From NCBI RefSeq assembly GCF_014873875.1, contig NZ_JADBEM010000001.1, positions 3,844,001 through 3,908,000 on the forward strand: DNA of 64,000 nt, in the 5' to 3' direction. The translations under genes and the position numbers were made by a program. The notes under the pieces are model-generated. The model searched no databases, was not told the origin of the DNA, and saw only the letters and a list, made by a program, of their open reading frames with translations. Of this stretch, positions 1 through 7,888 are shown one piece after another. Within the stretch, counting starts at the first letter, position 1. Each line of letters starts with the position of its first letter. The DNA comes from Actinopolymorpha pittospori. GTDB taxonomy: Bacteria; Actinomycetota; Actinomycetes; Propionibacteriales; Actinopolymorphaceae.

Positions 1-210
1 GTCGCCGTTGGCCTGCAGGAACGCCGCCGCCGCGGTCGCCTCGTCCCACAGCCCGGCCTCGCCCATGATCCGGTCGATGGCCATCGGGAAGGAGGCGACG
101 ACCGACTCGTGTGTCAGGCCTGAGTCGAGCTGTGCCCGGCGCTCCAGGACGAGTCGCTCGGCGGCGATGATGGCCTCGGTGCCGCCCTTGTTGGTACCTG
201 CGTAGGACAT
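1..210 (-). CDS. phnI: Carbon-phosphorus lyase subunit PhnI, N-terminal part (runs off left edge)
   Basis: Only the first 70 codons lie in the window. The reading begins MSYAGTNKGGTEAIIAAERL, the usual PhnI opening with a Lys-Gly-Gly followed by an Ala-rich helix. PhnI joins PhnG, PhnH and PhnJ in the C-P lyase core, where with PhnG and PhnL it attaches the phosphonate to ribose triphosphate. The ATG overlaps the phnH stop in a TGATG arrangement, so the two are translationally coupled. The rest of the pathway (phnJ, K, L, M) is expected beyond the left edge. The family call is firm from start and context, although the protein is incomplete. Confidence 0.88.
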   Translation of the reverse strand, partial: MSYAGTNKGGTEAIIAAERLVLERRAQLDSGLTHESVVASFPMAIDRIMGEAGLWDEATAAAAFLQANGD

Positions 211-833
211 CAGGCGAGCTCGACTTTCGTCGTACGGGAGAGGGCGGCGACCCGGCCCTCATCGGTGACCAGCAGGACGTCGATCCCGGCCGGGTAATCG
301 GAAACCAGGTCCGCGCGTACGTCCAGGAATTCCTCGCTCAGGCCGGCCACCTCCAGAGCGGAATGGCGTTGGATGCCCGGGCCGGTGAGGGTCCAGCCGC
401 CGGTCTCGCGGAGGTCGGTGACACGCTGGAACAGCATCGCCCCGGCTTCCGGCGACCAGTGCGTACCGGTGTTCAGGCGCCGGAACTCCCGGGGATCCGG
501 CTCACCGAATGCCAGGGCGTACCGAGTGGACTCCAAGTCGGCTACCGGGGCCACCGTCAGCCGGGCAGCGAGCTCAAGGGCCTGGTCGACCGGCTGGCCG
601 GGTGTCGGGAGCGCGGCGATCGGCGTCATGATGTCGGCCAGCATCAGTAGCGGGATCATCACCGCCGGAACACCATCGGGTACGGCCTCCAGCGGCAACT
701 GCTGCAGGGTTCCCGGCTCTGAGAACGCCTCCATGATCGCGCGGAAGGCTTGCTGGGCGGTGTCCGGCGGAAGCTCGCGCGGCGTCGGCCAGTCGGCGAC
801 CGGCCGGACCGGCATGGCGGTCGTCGTGGTCAC
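210..833 (-). CDS. phnH: Phosphonate C-P lyase subunit PhnH
   Basis: This 207-residue protein is near the normal PhnH length. It has the family opening in which a short leader precedes QQAFRAIMEAFSEPG. PhnH is the homodimeric, non-catalytic core subunit of the C-P lyase complex. I chose the GTG at 833 because it overlaps the phnG stop (GTGA) and the conserved region starts just after it. The open frame extends upstream to 965, but that part is the antisense-like shadow of phnG. The gene lies between phnG and phnI with overlaps at both ends, typical of a coupled phn operon. Confidence 0.9.
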   Translation of the reverse strand: MTTTTAMPVRPVADWPTPRELPPDTAQQAFRAIMEAFSEPGTLQQLPLEAVPDGVPAVMIPLLMLADIMTPIAALPTPGQPVDQALELAARLTVAPVADLESTRYALAFGEPDPREFRRLNTGTHWSPEAGAMLFQRVTDLRETGGWTLTGPGIQRHSALEVAGLSEEFLDVRADLVSDYPAGIDVLLVTDEGRVAALSRTTKVELA

Positions 834-1276
834 GGGATCTCCTCGAATTCGACGATGGACGGGGTCAGCCGCTCCCATTCGGCGGCGCGCTCGACCCGGC
901 GCCGGTCCTCGGTCCGGTCGGCGAGTGCCTCGATCTCGGTGGCGCGCGGGCCGCCTGCCTGCCACTCGGCGGCCAGGATCGCCCCGGCCAGCGCGGCGAC
1001 ACGGTCCGAGCCCAGCCGCATCGACCAGCCGAAGGTGCCGCGGCGCTGCACCTCGGCCTGGGTCACCAGCACGTCGCCGAGGATGAAGCGCTCTTCGGCG
1101 ACGGTGTCGCGTACCTGGGTCACGACGACCCCGACGGTCGGCGGCCGGGTGACGGTGACGTCGGGATCATCGATCAGGCAGGCGGCGGCGAGGTCGATCA
1201 CCGCACGGGGGTCGGCCTGGTTGAGTTCGGAACTGAGTCGCGCTCGCGGGGAGGGCTGTGTCAACTGCGATGTCAT
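830..1276 (-). CDS. phnG: Phosphonate C-P lyase subunit PhnG
   Basis: The 148-residue product matches PhnG in size and carries the recognisable FILGDVLVTQAEV and WSMRLGSDR segments. PhnG works with PhnI, PhnH and PhnL to make the ribose-triphosphate phosphonate from ATP and alkylphosphonate. The ATG follows phnE after a 46-bp gap that holds two copies of the decamer CGAAAGATCA, the second just before the start, with only a weak ribosome site. It is the first enzymatic gene after the transporter genes. Its stop overlaps the phnH start. Confidence 0.88.
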   Translation of the reverse strand: MTSQLTQPSPRARLSSELNQADPRAVIDLAAACLIDDPDVTVTRPPTVGVVVTQVRDTVAEERFILGDVLVTQAEVQRRGTFGWSMRLGSDRVAALAGAILAAEWQAGGPRATEIEALADRTEDRRRVERAAEWERLTPSIVEFEEIP

Positions 1277-1322
1277 TTGTGATCTTTCGGGTGATGATCT
1301 TTCGTGTGTGTGGTGGGAACGG

Positions 1323-3071
1323 TCATTTGACGGTCTGTCGGGTCCAGACCGCGAGGCCCTCGGAGCACAGCACCAGGGCGACGACGCCGATCAGGCAACT
1401 GGTGACGAGGCTGTACTGCAGGACCCGGGTGGCGTCGCTCATCAGGAAGCCGATGCCGCCGGCGCCGATCACGCCCATGCTGGTGGCTCCGCGGACGTTG
1501 GTGTCGAGCTGGTGCATGGTGTGGGCTGCCAGGGCAGGCATCACCTGGCGGAATGTTGCGGTGAAGAAGACCTGGGAGGCACTGGCACCGGAGGTGCGTA
1601 CGGCGTCCTGGACGCGGATGTCGACGTCCTCGAGGGAGTCGGCGATGATCTTGCTGAAGAACCCGATCGCATGCACGCCGAGGGCGAGGGCGCCGGCGGT
1701 CGCGCCGAGTCCGGTGATCACCACGAAGACGATGCCGACGATGATCCCGGGGACGGCGCGGATGGTCACGACGAGGAGCCGGAAGAAGCCGGAGACGTAG
1801 CCGTTGCGTACCACGTTGTTGGCCGACAGCAGGCCGAGCGGGATGGCCAGGATCAGCCCGAACAGGGTACCGGCCAGGCCCATCTGGGCGGTCTCGATCA
1901 GGCCGACGACGATGCTCGGGAACTGGCCTGCGGTGGTCGGCGGGAAATAGAGCCGGATGGCTTTCCACGCCGACTGGACCCCCTCGGTGAAGCCGACGAC
2001 CTCGAACCCGGCCCCGAAGATCGACGCGACGATGATCGCGAAGACCAGCACGGTACCGGCGGTGCGCCGGATCCGCGCCGGGGTCCACGGCTCGGTGATC
2101 GAGTACGACCCCGTGGTCCTGGTTCGGACGGCAGCCGCCCCGGACGACCTGGCGGTGCCGGTGATCCAGCCGCGCGGGGTTCGGTGTCCGGTGAGGACGG
2201 CGAGCCAGCGCGACCCGCTCGATGTCGACGCCCGCTGCTGGCGGCCGAGGATGCTCCGGCGGATCAGCGTCGAGATGATCTCGGCGGCCAGGCACATCAC
2301 CAACAGCACCAGGGTCAGGCCCATGCCGCGCGGATAGTTCAGCGAGTCCAGCGCTGCGGAGATGTTCATGCCGATTCCGGCGATGCCGACGAAGCCCAGC
2401 AGCACCGAGCCGCGCAGGTTGATGTCGAACGCGTGCAAGGTGGTGGCGATCAGCGTCGGCCGCACCTGCGCCAGCACCGAGCCCATGATCTGTTGGAGCT
2501 TCGTTGCGCCCGCCGCCCGGAACGCCTCCGTCGGGCCCGCGTCGACTTCTTCGATGGCATCGGCGAACAACTTCGCCATGAAGCCGACCGAGCCGAGGCC
2601 GAGAGCCAGCACGCCTGGGGTGCCGCCGAGTCCGAACATCTGCACCAGCAGCATGGCGATGACGAATTCCGGGGTGGAGCGGAAGGCCACGATCGCCGCC
2701 CGCATGACCAGCCGTACGGCCGGATGCGGCGAGGTGTTGGATGCCGCAAGCAAGGCGACCGGAAAGCTGATGATCAAGCCCAGGACGGTCGCCAGGACGA
2801 CGATCGCCAGGGTCTGGATGATCATCCCGGCCAGATCCGTGAAGTCCGGGAAGGTGAACGGGACGGTACGCCGCAGAAAGTCGATCGCATTGTCCCGTCC
2901 GTCGATGAAGGTCACCGGGTTGAGGTGCAGCGCGATCATCGACCAGACGGCCAGGCCGAAGACGATGATCAACGCGATGGAGAGCAGCCTGCTGCCGATA
3001 GACCGCTTTGGGCGCGGTGGGAAGGTCAGCTCCCCGACTGAGATCGGTTGATCAAGTTGGGTCGCGGACAT
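1323..3071 (-). CDS. phnE: Phosphonate ABC transporter permease, two PhnE domains fused
   Basis: The product is 582 residues, about twice the size of a single PhnE. It contains two tandem BPD-type permease domains, roughly residues 20-280 and 325-575, each with hydrophobic spans and an EAA-type loop. The loops are GPTEAFRAAGATK in the first half and VQDAVRTSGASAS in the second. It should form the membrane channel for phosphonate uptake, working with PhnC and PhnD. A start ribosome site (GAGGTAG) lies in the end of phnC, only 5 bp upstream. Two-permease fusions, and tandem phnE1-phnE2 genes, are known. The Arg/Ser/Gly-rich linker at about 275-325 is poorly conserved. Confidence 0.9.
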   Translation of the reverse strand: MSATQLDQPISVGELTFPPRPKRSIGSRLLSIALIIVFGLAVWSMIALHLNPVTFIDGRDNAIDFLRRTVPFTFPDFTDLAGMIIQTLAIVVLATVLGLIISFPVALLAASNTSPHPAVRLVMRAAIVAFRSTPEFVIAMLLVQMFGLGGTPGVLALGLGSVGFMAKLFADAIEEVDAGPTEAFRAAGATKLQQIMGSVLAQVRPTLIATTLHAFDINLRGSVLLGFVGIAGIGMNISAALDSLNYPRGMGLTLVLLVMCLAAEIISTLIRRSILGRQQRASTSSGSRWLAVLTGHRTPRGWITGTARSSGAAAVRTRTTGSYSITEPWTPARIRRTAGTVLVFAIIVASIFGAGFEVVGFTEGVQSAWKAIRLYFPPTTAGQFPSIVVGLIETAQMGLAGTLFGLILAIPLGLLSANNVVRNGYVSGFFRLLVVTIRAVPGIIVGIVFVVITGLGATAGALALGVHAIGFFSKIIADSLEDVDIRVQDAVRTSGASASQVFFTATFRQVMPALAAHTMHQLDTNVRGATSMGVIGAGGIGFLMSDATRVLQYSLVTSCLIGVVALVLCSEGLAVWTRQTVK

Positions 3072-3076
3072 GGCGG

Positions 3077-3934
3077 CTACCTCGCCAGCCCCGGGCGTGC
3101 CGGAGCGTGCGCAGCCAGCGGCTGCGGAACGCCGGCAGCGACCGTCAGTGAGTCGTCGGTGGTTCCGGTGGCGGCGCTGTAGATCTGCATGGCCCGCTCG
3201 GCGTCCAGGTTCAGCGCCGACTCGTCCAGGACGACCCGTCCCTCACGAAGGCCGACGATCCGGTCGGCGAAGCCGAGGGCGTACTCAATCTGGTGCAGGC
3301 TCATCAGGACCGTGAGCCGATCCTCCTTGCTGATCCGGGTCAGGATGCCCAGGACGTCCGCACTCGACTCCGGGTCGAGGGAGGCCACCGGTTCGTCGGC
3401 CAGCAGCACCGAAGGCTGCTGGATCAGGGCCCGCGCGATCGCCACTCGCTGCTGCTGACCACCGGAGAGCGTGTCGGAGCGCTGGTACGCCCGCTCCGCC
3501 AACCCGACGCGATCCAGCAGATCCAGCGCGTGCCGGCGGACGGCCGACGGATACATCCACAGGCCGACTCGGGGGCCCCGCAGGGCGCCGAGGTTTCCGG
3601 AGCAGACGTTCTCCAGCGCGCTGATGTTGCCGACCAGGTGGAAGTTCTGGAACACCATGCCGATGCCGCGCCGAAGGTCGCGCAGCTGCCGTCCGCGCAC
3701 AGTCCCCACGTCGGTGCCGTGCACCAGCACGGCACCAGACGTCGGGGAGTGCAACCGGTTGACGTGCCGCAGCAGGGTTGACTTGCCCGATCCCGATTTG
3801 CCGAGCAGCACGACCCGGGTACCGGATGAGATGTCGAGACTGATGTCGTCCAGCCCGAGGACCATCGGGGTGAATCGCTTGGTGACCCGGCTGAGCCGGA
3901 TGGCGGGCACTTCCGGCCCCGCTGCGTTGATCAT
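3077..3934 (-). CDS. phnC: Phosphonate ABC transporter ATP-binding protein PhnC
   Basis: This 285-residue ABC ATPase has Walker A GKSGSGKST, a Q-loop in GMVFQNFHLV, the signature LSGGQQQR, Walker B VLLADEPVASLDPE and a switch His in SLHQIEYAL. It energises phosphonate import through the fused PhnE. The insertion around GLWMYPSAVRRHALDLLDRVGL is typical of PhnC. It sits 18 bp downstream of phnD and 5 bp upstream of phnE, so it is co-transcribed. The C-terminal 30 residues (Ala/Pro rich) lie outside the ABC fold. Confidence 0.93.
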   Translation of the reverse strand: MINAAGPEVPAIRLSRVTKRFTPMVLGLDDISLDISSGTRVVLLGKSGSGKSTLLRHVNRLHSPTSGAVLVHGTDVGTVRGRQLRDLRRGIGMVFQNFHLVGNISALENVCSGNLGALRGPRVGLWMYPSAVRRHALDLLDRVGLAERAYQRSDTLSGGQQQRVAIARALIQQPSVLLADEPVASLDPESSADVLGILTRISKEDRLTVLMSLHQIEYALGFADRIVGLREGRVVLDESALNLDAERAMQIYSAATGTTDDSLTVAAGVPQPLAAHAPARPGLAR

Positions 3935-3952
3935 GAGGCTTGTTCCTTCCGG

Positions 3953-4936
3953 TCAGCCTAGGTTCGTGCAGGCGTCGGCCTTGGTGGCCTTGCAGACGGC
4001 GCGGATGCCGTTGTAGTCGGAGTCCTTGACGGGCACATAGCCCCAGCCGCCGAGGTCGCAGAACCCGGTCTTGTCGGCCGGGTCGCAGTCGCCATCGGCC
4101 TTCAAGGCGTCCACGTTGAGGTCTTTCAGATAGACGTTCTTGATCTTGTTCTGCAGCGCCGGGGACAGTTTCGAGCTCACCGTGACCGGCGAGTTGGGAA
4201 TCGGCTCCGAGGTCCAGATCTGCCGGATCTCACCCTTCTTGAGCTGCCCGGACTCGATGAGCTGGGCCGGGGTGTCTTGGGTGGAGAAGGAGATGTCGCA
4301 CTGGCCGCTGTGCAGTGCCAGGGCGGATGCCGGGTGAGTGCCGGCGAAGACCGGCCTGATGTCCTTCTTGGCATCGAAGCCGACCTTCAGCAGGGCTGCC
4401 GTCGGGTACAGGTAGCCCGAGGTCGACAGCGGGTCGACGAAGCAGACCTTCTTGCCTCTGGCCTGCTTGAGTGAGGTGATGTCGCTGCCTGCCTTGACAC
4501 TGGCCACCGAACGGTAGAAGGCGCTGGCGCCCTTGGTCGGCGCCATCACACCGATCACGTTGACGCCGACGCCGGTGTCCTTGGCGACGGTGTAGGAGAA
4601 CGGCCCGTAGCCGGCGACCTGGGCCTTCCCGGCGCGCTGGGCCTCGATGGTTGCGGCGTAGCTGGTGGCGCGGACGTAGTCGACCTTCATGCCGAGCTTC
4701 TTCTCCAGCACCTTCTGGATCAGCTTCTCGCCGGTGCTCAGCGAGGTCTGCTCCTCGCCGGGGAGGTGCACGATCGCGAGTGTGCTGGGATCATTGCCGT
4801 CCTTCGCGTTCGCGGCGTTGGCACCACCGCTCGACGTGTTCTGGCTGTCCATGGCCGAGGTACACGCGGTCAGACTGATCGCCGCCATGGCCATGGCGGC
4901 GACGGCAACAGCGGCTGTGCGGAACCTGATGGGCAT
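3953..4936 (-). CDS. phnD: Phosphonate-binding lipoprotein PhnD
   Basis: This 327-residue periplasmic-type binding protein has a signal peptide and the lipobox LTAC (Cys at about 25), so it is anchored outside the membrane. The family segments YGPFSYTVAKDTGV and VCFVDPLSTSGYLYP match PhnD proteins, whose Ser/Thr-rich STSGY loop contacts the phosphonate. It captures phosphonates or phosphite and hands them to PhnE. The ATG at 4936 has a good ribosome site (GAGGAGAACG). It follows the regulator gene by 47 bp on the same strand. Confidence 0.92.
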   Translation of the reverse strand: MPIRFRTAAVAVAAMAMAAISLTACTSAMDSQNTSSGGANAANAKDGNDPSTLAIVHLPGEEQTSLSTGEKLIQKVLEKKLGMKVDYVRATSYAATIEAQRAGKAQVAGYGPFSYTVAKDTGVGVNVIGVMAPTKGASAFYRSVASVKAGSDITSLKQARGKKVCFVDPLSTSGYLYPTAALLKVGFDAKKDIRPVFAGTHPASALALHSGQCDISFSTQDTPAQLIESGQLKKGEIRQIWTSEPIPNSPVTVSSKLSPALQNKIKNVYLKDLNVDALKADGDCDPADKTGFCDLGGWGYVPVKDSDYNGIRAVCKATKADACTNLG

Positions 4937-4983
4937 CGTGCGTTCTCCTCGTACTTAAACGGTGGGAATAGCAGGGATGCTGC

Positions 4984-5898
4984 TCAGCGCCCCACCGACA
5001 ACGGCGCGGGGCCGGTTCGGGTGGGTTCTTGATCAGGTGACGGCCGCCCCCCGCACGGGGCGGCGCACCCGGTCGACGTTGGGTTCGGTGGGTCGGCAGC
5101 GACCGAGGTGATGGCCTGGACGAGCGCGAGATGTACGGTTCGGCTAGCCGTGTCGGCGCTGCGGTACGGGTCCCCGGGCGCCCCGGCGACCAGGGTCATG
5201 TCACCGAGCTCGGCCAGCGGCGACCCGGAGAAGCTGGTCAGCACGACCAACCGGGCGCCGGCCTGGGAGGCCAGTTCGGCCGCGTGCAAGGTGGCCGCGG
5301 TGGTTCCGGAGTGGCTGACTGCCACGCACACGTCGCGTGCTGTGAGGCGGGCAGCAATGGCAGTCTGGGTGTCGGAGTCGTCGGGGTAGGAGCAGTGGAA
5401 TCCCGACCTGCTCAGCAGCCCGCCGAAGGCCGTGGTGATGCGCAGCGACGGTCCCGACCCGCACAGGTGCACCCGCTCGGCCTGCCGGATCGCCAGTCCG
5501 ACACGTTCGATCAGCTCGACGTCCATGCTGGCGATGGCCCGGCCGAGGTTGGTGAGCGTGCGCTGCAGGACGTCGTCGGGTGCGTTGACGGGTCGCTTAC
5601 CGATAATGTCTGGACGCTGTGACCCCAGTCGGAGCGAGGTCAGTTGCAGCTTGAATGCCTGGAATCCCTCCAGTCCGATGCTGTGGCAGAACCGGATGAC
5701 GGTGCCGACCGAACTCGCCGAGGCCAGGGCAAGTCGCGCGGCCGACATCGACAGCACGCCATCGGGATCGCGGAGCACCAGGTCGGCGACCCGGCGCTCT
5801 GCCCCGGAGAACTCGAACATCAGGGATCGCACTCGCTCGAGCACGTCCGGATCGGCGACCTCGGTCGAGCAGTTCGGCGTCCGATAGTCCTGCGTCAC
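4984..5898 (-). CDS. RpiR/MurR-family transcriptional regulator of the phosphonate operon (HTH + SIS)
   Basis: The 304-residue protein has an N-terminal HTH_6 domain (about 20-95; SSVGTVIRFCHSIGLEGFQAF is the recognition region). It also has a SIS sugar-phosphate-binding domain (about 125-265; HLCGSGPSLRI and VAVSHSGTTAATLHAAEL). RpiR proteins usually sense phosphosugars. Here the gene heads the phn operon, so it probably controls C-P lyase, perhaps in response to a ribose-phosphate intermediate (inference). Phosphonate operons are more often linked to GntR/PhnF or PhoB control. The start is the ATG at 5898. The C-terminal tail (about 270-304) is unconserved and Pro rich. Confidence 0.9.
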   Translation of the reverse strand: MTQDYRTPNCSTEVADPDVLERVRSLMFEFSGAERRVADLVLRDPDGVLSMSAARLALASASSVGTVIRFCHSIGLEGFQAFKLQLTSLRLGSQRPDIIGKRPVNAPDDVLQRTLTNLGRAIASMDVELIERVGLAIRQAERVHLCGSGPSLRITTAFGGLLSRSGFHCSYPDDSDTQTAIAARLTARDVCVAVSHSGTTAATLHAAELASQAGARLVVLTSFSGSPLAELGDMTLVAGAPGDPYRSADTASRTVHLALVQAITSVAADPPNPTSTGCAAPCGGRPSPDQEPTRTGPAPLSVGR

Positions 5899-5971
5899 AT
5901 CGACGACGCTAAGGAGGGACTGTTGACAGGGCTTAGCCAGTTAAGTAAATGGAACGTAGCTACCAATGACC

Positions 5972-5985
5972 TTTCGAATGTGAAA
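5972..5985. promoter_or_regulatory. Candidate operator upstream of the rpiR-phn operon
   Basis: An inverted repeat TTTC-N6-GAAA lies 74 bp upstream of the regulator start, in the only AT-richer stretch of the upstream region (about 5900-6000). RpiR regulators bind inverted repeats near their own promoters, so this is a plausible autoregulatory site. The arms are only 4 bp, so chance is possible. Confidence 0.3.
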
Positions 5986-6095
5986 CGTGCACATCATTCG
6001 CCGCCGATCAGGTGCCGCTCCGTGGCGTCGTGAAATCGCAGCGGCCGGTCTGTCATGGTGCCGAAACGGTGATCATGTCGCGGAACCGGGAAAGA

Positions 6096-6490
6096 TCAGG
6101 TCCCGCCGAGCACGCTCCTGAGTGCCGCTTCGGCGTCGGCGAGGACTCTCATCGCGCCCACCGAGCCGCGGTGTCGATCGCGTCCCGGGCATGCAGTTCG
6201 GCCTGGTGCTGGTCGCCCTTGGCCAGCGACAGGTACGCGAGCCCGACGAGATTGGCCGCAACCCCGGAAGTGAACCGAGCTGCCGGCGCAGCGCGGTCGA
6301 CGCGGGCCAGCTGACGTTCCTCCTCGTCCACCCCCCGCGCAGCTGGTCGGCGATGGCCAGGTGGCGCAGACAGTACGAGGCGGTGAGTTGATCATCAGCC
6401 TCGTCGGCGATCACCGGTGCGCGGCGCAGCACGGGCCGGCGGTCTCGTCGTCGTGGCCGAGGACCTGCTCGACCCACCGATACCCTGAAG
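6096..6490 (-). pseudogene. Decayed TPR-type protein gene (multiple frameshifts)
   Basis: A protein-like reading is spread over three minus-strand frames. It begins near 6490 with RWVEQVLGHDDETAG and shifts frame near 6440 to an Ala/Asp-rich helix with the core LTASYCLRHLAIADQLRGGW. It then shifts again near 6331 to DEEERQLARV and AANLVGLAYLSLAKGD. After a stop at 6149 it resumes as RVLADAEAALRSVLGG, ending at 6096. The pattern of paired helices (SYCLRHLA, then ANLVGLAYLSLA) resembles the family of the intact TPR gene at 7889-8569. No intact frame remains, so it is a relic. Confidence 0.55.
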
Positions 6491-6842
6491 CCGCGCCACC
6501 CCCACCGACCGCGCGGCATCCGACATGCTCGTCCCGCGATCGAACAACACCCAAAATCGGGCTTCCACCGCCGCCCTACCGTACGAAACACGACGGCCTC
6601 GATCCCTTCTACCTCAAGGGTCCGAGGCGATCCTCTCGATCAGACACCACCCGACCACGCCCCGACGCGCCAGACTTTTTCAGGTCGAAGTAGCTAGGCC
6701 CGCCGCCGCGTCTCGATCCGCCCTGAGGTCTGTCAATGGTTTTGACAATGAAACGCCGTCGGCGAGGGCCATCTGTGACAGCGCAGACAGGCGAATGGCC
6801 AGGTCAGCAGGCGTCAGACAGGCCACTCGGGGCTTGTCGGCC

Positions 6843-6873
6843 CTCTTGTAATCGGGCGTAGGGGTTCAAGTCA
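6843..6873 (+). tRNA. Possible 3'-half remnant of a tRNA-Thr(TGT)-like gene
   Basis: The stretch contains CTTGTAA, which looks like an anticodon loop reading TGT, followed about 12 bases later by GGGGTTCAAGTC, a T-arm-like motif. The T-stem does not close (CACG instead of CCCC), and no 5' half pairs with it. It cannot be a working tRNA. It is reported only because a clearer tRNA remnant lies 260 bp away. Confidence 0.2.
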
Positions 6874-7128
6874 CGTCGCAGGCCCTCCTGGCTCCCGGAC
6901 CAAGCCGCGCCCCCGCCGAAGCCCGACCTTGGCGATCGGATACCTACGGCAGCATGCGCCGATGACGGCCGAGGATGCCACCTCTGGCCTTTGCGGCACC
7001 GTGCTGGAGTCGGCCGCGGAGCACGGAGAGTCTGAAAAGCGTGACGGCAACCGCACTGCGCGGCGTATACGCGGCGAAGTTCGCGGTTCGCAGATGAACG
7101 CGCAGGTCAGAGGGTGGTTGGCGTCCTT

Positions 7129-7178
7129 CTGTAAAACCGTCGGCTTCGCCTACACTGGTTCGAACCCAGTACCTGCCA
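7129..7178 (+). tRNA. 3' half of a tRNA-Tyr gene (remnant, likely att site)
   Basis: The stretch reads as the 3' half of a class II tRNA. It has the loop CTGTAAA with anticodon GTA, a long variable arm GTCGGCTTCGCCTAC, a perfect T-arm ACTGG-TTCGAAC-CCAGT, the acceptor strand ACCTGCC and a discriminator A. The bases upstream do not pair with the anticodon stem (TCCTT against AACCG), and the D-arm is missing. A matching GCAGGT exists at 7102-7107, but the spacing is about 5 nt too short. The 5' half has evidently been replaced, as happens at integrase att sites in tRNA genes. Confidence 0.7.
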
Positions 7179-7188
7179 CAGCACCACG

Positions 7189-7226
7189 AACGGCCCCTGA
7201 CCTGCACAAACAGGTCCGGGGCCGTT
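7189..7226 (+). terminator. Rho-independent-type hairpin after the tRNA-Tyr remnant
   Basis: A 16-bp stem with a single mismatch (AACGGCCCC..., loop CACAAA, ...GGGGCCGTT) begins 10 bp after the tRNA end. It is followed by only a short T-poor tail, usual for high-GC actinobacteria. A close copy of this hairpin occurs at 10390-10424. Confidence 0.75.
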
Positions 7227-7332
7227 GTCATTGATCCCCGGCTGCAGCTGGTCGAGTTCGGTGGCCTACGGCGGCCCGTCGAAGCGCGTCCGCGCCCTCG
7301 TACTCCGCCGCGTGGTTTCGCGCGCCGTGCTG

Positions 7333-7851
7333 CTAGGTGTTTTTCGCCGCCCGGGCCCGATAGGCCGCGACCGTCGTCCGACTCGCGCACGCGTTGGAGC
7401 AGAACCGGCGCGCCCGGTTCCGCGACTGGTCCACGAAGTAGTTTGCGCACCCGGCCGCGGCGCACCGCCCCAGCGTCACCGCCGGATCCCCGGCCGCGAC
7501 CAGGGCGAGCTTGGCGGCGATTAGCTGGCCGACCCAGCGCTTGGCCGGGGTGCCGTTTCGGCTGAAGTGGATGTGCCAGCCGTCGAGGCCGTCGTGGTCG
7601 GACAGGTGCATTTCCGGCGGATAATCGCGCAGCAGGCGGTGCACGGCGTCGGGGGCGGCGCCGTCGACCGACTGCGCCAGGGCCGTGCGCACGAGGTCCG
7701 GCAGTTCGCCGTAGTCGCCGCCCGGCGGCGGAGTGATCTCGTGCTCTGCGAAGAACGTGGCGACCAGTTCGCCGTGCTGGTCGAGGGTCCCGGTATTGGC
7801 CAGCTCGACGGCCAACCGCGTCACGTTCCCAATGTAGTCACCGTATTGCAC
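7333..7851 (-). CDS. CGNR zinc-finger transcriptional regulator (ABATE domain protein)
   Basis: The 172-residue protein has an N-terminal ABATE-like domain (YGDYIGNVTRLAVELANTG) and a C-terminal zinc ribbon. The zinc ligands are Cys-X5-Cys (CAAAGC) and FCSNAC; the name-giving CGNR is CASR here, a known kind of variation. Such proteins act as DNA-binding regulators. I chose the GTG at 7851 with ribosome site AGGTGG, because the longer frame to 7905 would overlap the divergent gene at 7889. About 37 bp separate the two starts, so they share a promoter region. Targets are unknown. Confidence 0.75.
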   Translation of the reverse strand: MQYGDYIGNVTRLAVELANTGTLDQHGELVATFFAEHEITPPPGGDYGELPDLVRTALAQSVDGAAPDAVHRLLRDYPPEMHLSDHDGLDGWHIHFSRNGTPAKRWVGQLIAAKLALVAAGDPAVTLGRCAAAGCANYFVDQSRNRARRFCSNACASRTTVAAYRARAAKNT

Positions 7852-7888
7852 TTGACCACCTACATCGCCGCTTCTTACTGTAGGCGCC

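Noticed and set aside
750..3041. 763-codon plus-strand frame
   Set aside because: It is an Asp/Gly/Gln-rich shadow of the fused phnE and phnG genes, with no recognisable domain.
5936..5965. A TTGACA-like -35 box followed by TAAGTAAAT on the plus strand
   Set aside because: It points away from the rpiR gene into non-coding DNA, and the -10 match and spacing are poor.
7100..7178. A complete tRNA-Tyr gene
   Set aside because: The T-arm and acceptor are perfect, but the anticodon stem does not pair and the D-arm is absent, so it is called a remnant.
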